Source: Deltaproteobacteria bacterium (GTDB taxonomy: Bacteria > Myxococcota_A > UBA9160 > SZUA-336). From it: a DNA stretch of 19,803 bases. Shown here piece after piece: positions 1-5,790 of the stretch (position 1 is its first letter; the number at the start of each line of letters is the position of its first letter). The notes beneath the pieces are model-generated. The model saw only the letters and a list, made by a program, of their open reading frames with translations, was not told where the DNA came from and searched no databases. The position numbers and the translations under genes are program-made. The stretch is from the NCBI GenBank assembly GCA_030665705.1, contig DAOUZG010000004.1:1-19803 (forward strand), in the 5' to 3' direction.

Positions 1-269
1 TCTTCAGCGCGGTGCAGGCGCTCGAGGTCGGCCTTGTCGACGCGATCGGCTATCTAGAGGACTCCGTAAAGGCCGCGGAGAGGCGCGCCGACATCGAGGA
101 GTCCCGGGTGGTCGTGTACCACCGCCCACGCGAATACCGAACCAACCTCTACAGCCATCCCGCTACGACTCCGGCGCCTGTGGTGCACGTGGACCTCCTC
201 TCCGGGGTGCTCGAGCCACTCTCGCCCGGCTTCTACTTCCTCTGGCCCGGGGTGCTGGGCGGTCGCTAG
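1..269 (+). CDS. Signal peptide peptidase SppA-like (S49 family), C-terminal fragment
   Basis: Only the last 88 codons lie in the window; the reading frame is open from base 3 and ends in TAG at 267-269. The visible part reads FSAVQALEVGLVDAIGYLED, the motif that follows the catalytic core of S49 (SppA/protease IV-type) serine peptidases, where an ALELGLVD-type helix precedes a helix rich in Ala and charged residues. It is followed by VVVYHRP and a YRTNLYS segment, also usual in the C-terminal tail of these proteins. The family sits in the cytoplasmic membrane and degrades cleaved signal peptides. The catalytic Lys and Ser are upstream of the window and cannot be checked. The tail ends in a short hydrophobic stretch (GFYFLWPGVLGG). 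Hsp20 follows 129 bases later on the same strand, probably from its own promoter. Confidence 0.8.
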   Translation, partial: FSAVQALEVGLVDAIGYLEDSVKAAERRADIEESRVVVYHRPREYRTNLYSHPATTPAPVVHVDLLSGVLEPLSPGFYFLWPGVLGGR

Positions 270-317
270 TCCGCGCCCGGCGCGATTCGGTCGCGAGTGT
301 CCGGCCCCAGAAGCCGG

Positions 318-392
318 CCCCCTTGACTACTCCGCGCGGTGCTTATTTCTCTGGTTGTCCGGGGAAACGGTGAACCGGGCAGTCAAGGAGGC
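318..392 (+). promoter_or_regulatory. Hsp20 leader: possible Shine-Dalgarno-sequestering hairpin (RNA-thermometer-like)
   Basis: CCTTGACT at 321-328 is the exact reverse complement of AGTCAAGG at 381-388. After one mismatch the pairing resumes for three more bases (GCC at 317-319 region with GGC at 390-392). The downstream arm contains the Hsp20 Shine-Dalgarno AAGGAGG (385-391). The intervening bases hold a smaller stem, GGTT 353-356 with AACC 373-376 and CCG 359-361 with CGG 368-370. Bacterial hsp20 genes are well known to carry thermometers that hide the ribosome-binding site in this way. The canonical ROSE or fourU signatures are not visible. The folding works only if transcription starts upstream of about 317, which conflicts with reading TTGACT as a -35 box. 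Confidence 0.4.
323..350 (+). promoter_or_regulatory. Possible promoter for hsp20 (-35 TTGACT)
   Basis: TTGACT at 323-328 is a near-consensus sigma-70 -35 hexamer, and an AT-rich patch TTATTTCT at 343-350 lies at about the right distance. The -10 is poor (TATTTC at 345-350, spacer 16), and no clear sigma-32 -10 (CCCCAT-like) or CIRCE element is seen. If this is the promoter, the upstream arm of the leader hairpin would not be transcribed, so the two readings exclude each other. Confidence 0.25.
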
Positions 393-398
393 ATCACA

Positions 399-887
399 AT
401 GGCACAAGAGCAAGAACGACGACCAGCGCTCCGGTGGGACCCCTTCGGGGAGTTGAGCCTCCTCGAATCGTGGAGCCCGCTTCGTGAGTTCGGCCTGGGG
501 CCTGCCCGGCTGGCCGGTTTGATGGACGAAATGTTCGGAGACCGTCCGAGAGCAGGACAGAGCCTTGTTCCCCCGGTCGACATTGTCGAGGCGGAGGACC
601 ACTACCGGATCAGCGCGGAGCTACCGGGGGTCACCAAGGATGATCTCACGGTCGAGGTACACGACAGCGTACTGAGCATCCGCGGCGAGAAGAAGAGCGA
701 ACGCGAGGAGGAGCGGGAGAAGGGTCGCCGGCTCGAGCGCTCCTACGGGGCCGTGAGTCGCTCCTTCACACTCCCCGCCGACGCCAACGTGGACCAGCTC
801 AGCGCTGCCTTCGAGAACGGCGTGCTGAAGATCACGGTTCCGAAGCAGCCGGAGGCGAAGCCCAAGACCGTCGCTATCCAGAGCTGA
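399..887 (+). CDS. Small heat-shock protein Hsp20 (alpha-crystallin family)
   Basis: 162-residue ATP-independent holdase chaperone that binds unfolding proteins in the cytoplasm. The alpha-crystallin domain spans about residues 56-150. It opens with PPVDIVEAEDHYRISAELPG, continues through LSIRGEKKSE and the charged linker around residues 99-113, and closes with the family signature AAFENGVLKITVP (about 136-148). The C-terminal VAI (158-160) is the I/V-x-I/V anchor used for oligomer assembly. The N-terminal arm is rich in Trp, Leu and Phe (WDPFGEL, WSPLREF), as in class A bacterial members. ATG 399 is chosen because a strong AAGGAGG lies at 385-391, seven bases upstream; an in-frame alternative start further up has no support. 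Length is typical. Translation may be temperature-gated by the leader described separately. Confidence 0.95.
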   Translation: MAQEQERRPALRWDPFGELSLLESWSPLREFGLGPARLAGLMDEMFGDRPRAGQSLVPPVDIVEAEDHYRISAELPGVTKDDLTVEVHDSVLSIRGEKKSEREEEREKGRRLERSYGAVSRSFTLPADANVDQLSAAFENGVLKITVPKQPEAKPKTVAIQS

Positions 888-894
888 CCGAGAC

Positions 895-1190
895 TTAGAA
901 CCCCTCCACCTCAGGAATGACTTCACGCCCGAGAATCTCGAGTGGAGTGATCTCATCGACGTTGGACATGTTGAAGATCGCATGCTGGATCCCGAGCTCG
1001 GCTAGCTCGCGGCAGGTCCGGACCACGTCCGACGGAGTCATGGCGCCGGGTGCGAGGCGGACCGTGCCAAGGGTTGTCCGCTCGATCTCGTCATAGGACC
1101 TCCGGGCCCTCTCGCAGTGACGCTGCAGAACCCGGCATCCTCGGCGGTCCGCGCAACCTCCGCGAGCTTCCCGCTCAGCTCTCCCGGCCC
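895..1190 (-). pseudogene. Decayed LLM-class (F420-dependent type) oxidoreductase with internal deletion
   Basis: On the minus strand one frame reads RSYDEIERTTLGTVRLAPGA and then CRELAELGIQHAIFNM...ITPLEILGREVIPEVEGF, ending at a TAA (895-897). This is the C-terminal end of a luciferase-like flavin/F420 monooxygenase. Just upstream, in a different frame, is PGELSGKLAEVARTAEDAGF, which resembles the N-terminal first helix of the same family. The two pieces meet at about 1125-1138. The roughly 200 or more residues that should separate them, including the main TIM-barrel substrate region, are absent. The gene therefore looks like a remnant with a large internal deletion plus frameshift and cannot encode a working enzyme. 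It is convergent with hsp20. The family assignment rests on recalled motifs only. Confidence 0.6.
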
Positions 1191-1385
1191 CCCCCCTGCG
1201 CCTGTAGTGCGTCCCAGGGCCACTCTTCGTTGAACTGATATCCCCCCCGAGTATCTTCAGGATTCGGGGCCAGGAACAGCACCGCTTCCCCGAAGGCGTA
1301 GGCAGTCCGACTCCACTAGAACCACAACCCCTTTTCCATCCCCTAGGACGACGTTGCCCTCCTCCGTGCCCTTCACGATCTGCCC
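1190..1385 (-). pseudogene. Unidentified decayed coding remnant, frameshifted
   Basis: Two minus-strand frames carry protein-like sequence that joins into one sensible run. The first is QIVKGTEEGNVVLGDGKGVV followed by VLVESD (about 1307-1382). The second, in another frame, is AYAFGEAVLFLAPNPEDTRG and then GYQFNEEWPWDALQAQGG (about 1192-1303). A frameshift is needed near 1300-1308. A second one at the nine-base C run at 1188-1196 (nine G on the coding strand) would join this to the LLM remnant's N-terminal piece. No start codon with a ribosome-binding site is evident. I do not recognise the family. Low-complexity or random translation is unlikely given the balanced composition, but this is a judgement by eye. 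Confidence 0.4.
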
Positions 1386-1435
1386 CGGGACCTCGGCGTG
1401 GCAACGGAGCGAGGGATGAGCTAGGCCTGCTCGGG

Positions 1436-2365
1436 ATGCGGTGGTCCGTCGAGGAGCTGAGCCCGGCGGCGGTCGGCGTGAGTGCCAGCCGACGGACCGA
1501 CATCCCGGCGCTCTTCAGCCGGTGGTTCAGTCAGCGGCTGGAGGAAGGCTTCGCCGAGTACGTTCCGCTCGGGCCACCTCGACGCGTTCGCCGCAGTCTG
1601 CGCCCGGAAGACGTGACACACTTCAATTTCTGGACGAAGTGGCCCCGCCCCTTCTTTCCCGTGCTCGACCGCGTGCTCGAGATCGGGTACCCGGTGCTGT
1701 GGAACGTCACCATCTCCGGACTGGGCGGGACGCAGGTCGAACCGCATGTCCCTCCGGCTGAGAAGGTGGTGGCGTCCGTTTCGGAGCTCTCGCGTCGGGT
1801 CTCCTCCTCGGCGATCCTGTGGCGCTACGATCCGATTTTCGTCTCGGCACACTACGGCCGAGAGCACCATCGAGAGACGTTCCGCCGGCTCGTTGACAGG
1901 CTCGGAGGGCAGGTCGATCGCGTTGCCGTCTCCTTCGTCACCCTCTACAAGCGTCAGGTCGAGCCCGACCTCAGCGCCTACGAGCAGGAGTCCGGGGACC
2001 GACTGCGGCGCCCGCCCCTGACGGAGGAGATCGAGCTCGGAGAAGAGCTGCACGAGATGGCCACGGAAGCCGGCTTGCCCTTCACGGTGTGCTGCAACTC
2101 GGAGCTACGGAGGGCGCTCGGCTGTTCTCGCAGTGCGTGTAACAGCTTCGACTGGGCCCGACGCGTCTACCCCGTTCTGGATCGACATACCCGACTGAAG
2201 GATCGCCCGACCCGGCGCGACTGCGGTTGCAGCGCAGAGGTCGACATCGGCGTTTACGATACGTGCGTGCTCGGGTGCCGCTACAGCTACGCGAGCTGCA
2301 ACCTGGGCAAGGCCCGAGGCAACTTCGTCCGTCACGATCCGAAGGCGGCCTGTCTGATCCCCTGA
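1436..2365 (+). CDS. DUF1848 family protein (putative Fe-S/radical-SAM-like)
   Basis: 309 residues. The N-terminal VSASRRTDIPALFSRWFSQR and the segment HFNFWTKWPRPFFPVL are the hallmark blocks of DUF1848, followed by LWRYDPIF and a C-terminal cysteine-rich tail. The family has a radical-SAM/spore-photoproduct-lyase-like barrel with the cysteine cluster at the C-terminus; its reaction is unknown. Here C263 and C265 (DCGC) are present. The terminal cluster reads C277-x3-C281-x2-S284, where homologues as I recall them have a third Cys (YCYA becomes YSYA), with another Cys at 288. The ATG at 1436 has no clear Shine-Dalgarno; GTG 1478 is an alternative closer to the usual family start. The gene stands alone between decayed sequence and a convergent permease. 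Family call is firm; function is unknown. Confidence 0.85.
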   Translation: MRWSVEELSPAAVGVSASRRTDIPALFSRWFSQRLEEGFAEYVPLGPPRRVRRSLRPEDVTHFNFWTKWPRPFFPVLDRVLEIGYPVLWNVTISGLGGTQVEPHVPPAEKVVASVSELSRRVSSSAILWRYDPIFVSAHYGREHHRETFRRLVDRLGGQVDRVAVSFVTLYKRQVEPDLSAYEQESGDRLRRPPLTEEIELGEELHEMATEAGLPFTVCCNSELRRALGCSRSACNSFDWARRVYPVLDRHTRLKDRPTRRDCGCSAEVDIGVYDTCVLGCRYSYASCNLGKARGNFVRHDPKAACLIP

Positions 2366-2380
2366 TCCGCACCGCGTTGC

Positions 2381-2398
2381 GTTCGGTTCGAACCGAAC
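2381..2398. repeat. Perfect 18-bp palindrome between convergent genes
   Basis: GTTCGGTTCGAACCGAAC is its own reverse complement and sits in the 39-base gap between the DUF1848 stop (2365) and the permease stop (2405). As RNA it would form a 7-bp stem with a TCGA loop on either strand. There is no T-run, so it is a candidate bidirectional, factor-assisted transcription end rather than a classical intrinsic terminator. A dimeric protein-binding site is the alternative. Confidence 0.45.
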
Positions 2399-2404
2399 CT
2401 CGGG

Positions 2405-3730
2405 TTAGAGAAAGGCGAAGCGAAGGGCAAAGAGGAGCGCGATCGCCAGAACGGCCGGGCGACACGCCCGAAGACCTCCACTTACGAGCTTGACGATCGC
2501 GTAGGTGACCAGACCCAGGCCGATGCCGTCGGTGATCGAGAACGTCAGGGGCATCCCGAGCGCGGTGATCAGAGCCGGTGCGTACTCGGTCGCGTCCTCC
2601 CAATCGATCTCGGCGAGCCCGCGCGCCATCAGGCAGGCGACAAAGAGTAGCGCGGGCGCCGTCGCGTACGCTGACACCGTCCTCGCCAGCGGCTCGAAGA
2701 ACAGACAGAGCAGAAACAGCCCCGCGACGGTCACCGCACAGAGACCCGTACGCCCTCCCGCCTTGATCCCCGACGCGCTCTCGATGTAGCTGGTGGTCGT
2801 CGACGTGCCGAGCATTGCGCCGGCCACGGTCGCGCTCGAGTCCGCCAGCAGCGCACGGCCGAGGCGAGGCAGCCGCCCCCGTTCGTCCAAGAGCCCCGCA
2901 CGGTGCGTGACGCCCACGAGAGTCCCCGCCGTATCGAAGAGATCGATGAATAGGAAGGTGAACACGACCACGATCAGACTGAGATCGAGCGCGCCACCCA
3001 CGTCGAGCTTGAGCAGCGTCGGACTCGGGTCGGGGGGAAGTGACACGAAGCCGTGCCACTCCGAGATCCCGAGGCCAACCCCGAGGGCCGCCGTCGTCAG
3101 AATCCCGAGGAGGATCGCCCCGGGGATCCCGCGATGGTCGAGCACGACGATCAAGGCGAACCCGGTCAGGGCGAGAACGGGAGCGGCGGCTTTCAGGTCC
3201 CCCAACGCGACCAGCGTAGAGGGGTCGTCCACGACGATCCCCGCGTTCTGCAGCCCGATGGCCCCTAGGAAGAGACCGATCCCGGCGGAGATGGCCAGCT
3301 TCAACGTTTTCGGGATCGAGTTAATGATCCACTCGCGGACCGGAAGCAGACTGAGAGCGACGAACAAAACGCCCGAGACAAACACCACGCCGAGGGCGAC
3401 CTCCCAGCTGTATCCCATCCCCTGGACCAAGCCGTAGCTGAAGAAGGCGTTGAGCCCCATTCCCGGAGCGAGCGCAACGGGATAGTTGGCATAGAGCCCC
3501 ATGATCGCGGTGCCGACGGCGGCCGCCAGACAGGTCGCCACGAACACCGCCCCGAAATCCATTCCCGCCTCCGACAGCATCGCCGGGTTCGCGAACGTGA
3601 TGTAGGCCATCGTGAGGAAAGTCGTCACGCCTGCCAGGATTTCCGTCCCAACGGTCGTTCCCTGCTGGCCGAGCGCAAAGTAAGAATCGAGCGCTGTGAC
3701 GAGACGTGATCGCATCTCCGGACCGCTCAC
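2405..3730 (-). CDS. NCS2/AzgA-type purine (guanine/hypoxanthine) permease
   Basis: 441-residue inner-membrane transporter with about 12 or more hydrophobic segments. The N-terminal part shows FLTMAYITFANPAMLSEAGM, and then the family signature VALAPGMGLNAFFSYG. In the second half DLFDTAGTLVGV and GTSTTTSYIESASGIKAGGR match the nucleobase-binding and core motifs of AzgA-like (COG2252) purine:proton symporters. Length is normal. The start is taken as GTG 3730, which has TAGGAG about ten bases upstream; ATG 3715 (residue 6) is possible but has its GGAG directly adjacent. It lies 66 bases downstream of the mscS-type gene on the same strand, so the two might be co-transcribed, although no functional link is obvious. 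Exact substrate (guanine, hypoxanthine, adenine or other) cannot be told from sequence. Confidence 0.92.
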   Translation of the reverse strand: MSGPEMRSRLVTALDSYFALGQQGTTVGTEILAGVTTFLTMAYITFANPAMLSEAGMDFGAVFVATCLAAAVGTAIMGLYANYPVALAPGMGLNAFFSYGLVQGMGYSWEVALGVVFVSGVLFVALSLLPVREWIINSIPKTLKLAISAGIGLFLGAIGLQNAGIVVDDPSTLVALGDLKAAAPVLALTGFALIVVLDHRGIPGAILLGILTTAALGVGLGISEWHGFVSLPPDPSPTLLKLDVGGALDLSLIVVVFTFLFIDLFDTAGTLVGVTHRAGLLDERGRLPRLGRALLADSSATVAGAMLGTSTTTSYIESASGIKAGGRTGLCAVTVAGLFLLCLFFEPLARTVSAYATAPALLFVACLMARGLAEIDWEDATEYAPALITALGMPLTFSITDGIGLGLVTYAIVKLVSGGLRACRPAVLAIALLFALRFAFL

Positions 3731-3796
3731 CGGTGCCCTGCTCCTACGATTTTCTCAGCCGGACGCGACGCGGGCCCGAGCAACGCCGACGTCCGC

Positions 3797-5560
3797 TCAC
3801 GCGCTCTTACCCAGGGCCGACCCTTCAGGCGGGAAGAGGAGCGTGTCCTTCAACCGAATCTTCTCTTCGGAATCGAAATCGGGGAAAGGAAGCCGGTTTT
3901 CGTAGCGCCAGGCTTCGACGCGGGTTTCGGCCTCCCGGATCTTCTCAGGCGCAAGCCCGTCGTCGCGACCGAGGTAGGTGGTTTGCGATGGGAAGGCGAA
4001 GCCGGTTCCCGCGCTCTCCACGACGTCCATGATTCGCAGGAAGATGTCCTCCCGGATAGAGAGAAACTCGTTCCAGTCGGAGGTGAGGACGTAGGCATAG
4101 AGCTCCAGGTCGAGCGAGTAGGCGCCGAAGTTGACGAACCGCACACGCGCGGGGTCGGGGCTGACCTTTGGGTGAGCAAGCAGCAGGGAGCGCAACTCGG
4201 CAAGCAGGTAGCGGAGCTGGTCCGGCGTCGTCTCGTAGCGAACTCCGATTACGGTGTAGACCCGGATCATGTCGCGCTTCGCGAAATTCTCGAGATGCAG
4301 GGATGAGAACTCCGCATTGGGGATGGTGACCACGGTACGATCGAGGGTTCGAATCCTCGTCGAGCGAAGTCCCACCTCTTCCACCGTTCCGATCTTGTCT
4401 CCGAATCGGCAGAAATCGCCCACCGCAACGGGACGATCCGCGAGCAGGGTCACCCCTCCGAAGAGGTTCTCGATCGTCTTTTGAGCGGCAAGAGCAATCG
4501 CGAGACCACCGATCCCGAGACCGGCAATGATGGCAGTTATGTTTACGCCGAAGAGATCGAGCACCGCAAGTACAGCGAAGACCGCGAGCAGAACCTTGAG
4601 CGTCTTCCTTCCGAGCGGCACGAACTGGGTGGCCGAGGCCTGGCCGCGTTCACCCAGTCGTCGTATTGCGAGGTCGGCGACCAGATCCACGGTGCGCAGG
4701 AGGAACCAGGTGACGGCCACGAGGAACGCGGCCTGCTGGAGGCTGCCCAGGGTCTGCCGTACCGGAACCGAGAGCCCCAGTGGGGCTGCGCCGGCGGTAA
4801 AGAGGACCACGAAGATCACGAGGCGAAGGGGACCGACAATGGCTTGGACGAGCTGGTCGTCGATCCGGGTCTCCGACCGCTCGATCAGGGGGCGGGAAAG
4901 ACGGACCACAACGATTCCCGCTAGCCACGAGAGCCCGTAGGCAACGGCCACGAGAAGGAGCAGGCTGATCCACTGCCAGAGCTCGACCTCGAGAATGCGG
5001 ACCTCGAAGAATGGGCTCGGAAGGATCTCTCCCAGGGCTCCGTAGCCGAACTCCTCGTACAGGGTCGGAAGCCGAGCCACGGTGACAGACGCGAACTTCC
5101 AGATCGGCACACCGTCCTCGCGCTTCACGCGCTGTAACAGAAGGTCGACGGGACCGCGATTCGTCTCGATGCGCCCAAGGAGGTCGCGGCTGGGCGATAG
5201 GCCATCGTTCCGATGGCCCGCGGGGTCGCGGCTCAGGGCTTCGAGGTCGACCCAGAGCGTGCGGTCGAGCACGACCTTGAGCTGGCGTGCCAGGATCGGT
5301 CCTCGTTCCGCGCGCTTCGCCTTCGACACGCGCTGGAGGTCCAGAAACTCAGCGGCCAGGGCATAGTCGTTCTCCCGACACGCGACGAGATATCCCTGGA
5401 CCGAGGTCCGCGGCGTGCCTCGGTCGAACTCGTCTTCGGGGGCGTTGGGAGCCGTCGGAGCCCGGGACTCTGGCTGTCCCTCCTCCGCGACCGACGACGA
5501 CGCAAGGCCGAGTGCTAGAACCAAACCAAGAACGATTCTGCATAGGGGCTGGACTCTCAT
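3797..5560 (-). CDS. MscS-family mechanosensitive ion channel with extracytoplasmic N-terminal domain
   Basis: 587 residues from ATG 5560, which is preceded by GGAGGAGGG and followed by a signal peptide (MRVQPLCRIVLGLVLALGLA, cleavage near SSSVAEE). Reading further upstream in frame adds 72 unlikely residues. Residues about 30-190 form a soluble domain outside the cytoplasm. Hydrophobic segments follow at about 196-221, 241-262, 277-299 and 320-337. The pore helix (341-369) has the Gly/Ala-rich pattern IIAGLGIGGLAIALAAQKTI of MscS. After it come the beta-domain motifs DRPVAVGDFCRFGDKIGTVE and VGLRSTRIRTLDRTVVTIPN and the C-terminal cage. MscS channels open on membrane tension and release solutes after osmotic downshock. 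The gene is divergent from the trehalose operon with 230 bases between the starts. It is larger than E. coli MscS (286 residues) because of the N-terminal domain and extra membrane helices. Confidence 0.93.
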   Translation of the reverse strand: MRVQPLCRIVLGLVLALGLASSSVAEEGQPESRAPTAPNAPEDEFDRGTPRTSVQGYLVACRENDYALAAEFLDLQRVSKAKRAERGPILARQLKVVLDRTLWVDLEALSRDPAGHRNDGLSPSRDLLGRIETNRGPVDLLLQRVKREDGVPIWKFASVTVARLPTLYEEFGYGALGEILPSPFFEVRILEVELWQWISLLLLVAVAYGLSWLAGIVVVRLSRPLIERSETRIDDQLVQAIVGPLRLVIFVVLFTAGAAPLGLSVPVRQTLGSLQQAAFLVAVTWFLLRTVDLVADLAIRRLGERGQASATQFVPLGRKTLKVLLAVFAVLAVLDLFGVNITAIIAGLGIGGLAIALAAQKTIENLFGGVTLLADRPVAVGDFCRFGDKIGTVEEVGLRSTRIRTLDRTVVTIPNAEFSSLHLENFAKRDMIRVYTVIGVRYETTPDQLRYLLAELRSLLLAHPKVSPDPARVRFVNFGAYSLDLELYAYVLTSDWNEFLSIREDIFLRIMDVVESAGTGFAFPSQTTYLGRDDGLAPEKIREAETRVEAWRYENRLPFPDFDSEEKIRLKDTLLFPPEGSALGKSA

Positions 5561-5790
5561 ATCACCCTCCTCCACGTTGGCGCCCGAGATTCTATCCGCC
5601 CGGTCGAAAGAGGGGAGTAGGACGTTCCAGGCACCCGAGAGACCGCCGCCCACGCCGGCCGATGCGCGAGAGGAGCGACGAGGAGCCTGGACGGGGGGCT
5701 CATCGGTCTTGCCCTTGCAGGCGTCCCGGAGGAGACCGATCTTTTCGGCTCTTGGGCGGGTCCGCGGACTGAACAAGAGAGGAACTAGGA
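5561..5790. promoter_or_regulatory. Divergent control region between mscS-type gene and glgP operon
   Basis: This 230-base region must hold promoters for both the minus-strand channel gene and the plus-strand operon. No confident -35/-10 pair could be picked by eye. An in-frame TGA at 5770-5772 closes the glgP frame, so glgP cannot extend into this region. The only clear structure is the inverted repeat listed at 5702-5740. Confidence 0.5.
5702..5740 (+). promoter_or_regulatory. Inverted repeat in glgP leader, possible attenuator or operator
   Basis: ATCGGTCT (5702-5709) and AGACCGAT (5733-5740) are perfect 8-bp complements separated by 23 bases, and the second arm is followed by CTTTT. In RNA this is a stem-loop with a short U-run about 50 bases ahead of the glgP start, which would fit a leaky terminator. 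In DNA it could be a binding site for a dimeric regulator. The U-run is short for an efficient intrinsic terminator. Confidence 0.35.

Noticed and set aside
2082..3059. Minus-strand frame running through the end of DUF1848 and into the permease
   Set aside because: It overlaps two real genes, and its Arg-rich low-complexity translation is not protein-like.
3760..3795. CGGACG/CGTCCG inverted repeat between the channel and permease genes as a terminator
   Set aside because: Only six base pairs with a 24-base loop and no U-run; too weak to call.
5561..5776. 72-codon N-terminal extension of the MscS-type protein
   Set aside because: The ATG at 5560 has a strong GGAGG-type site and opens directly into a signal peptide; the extension would bury it.
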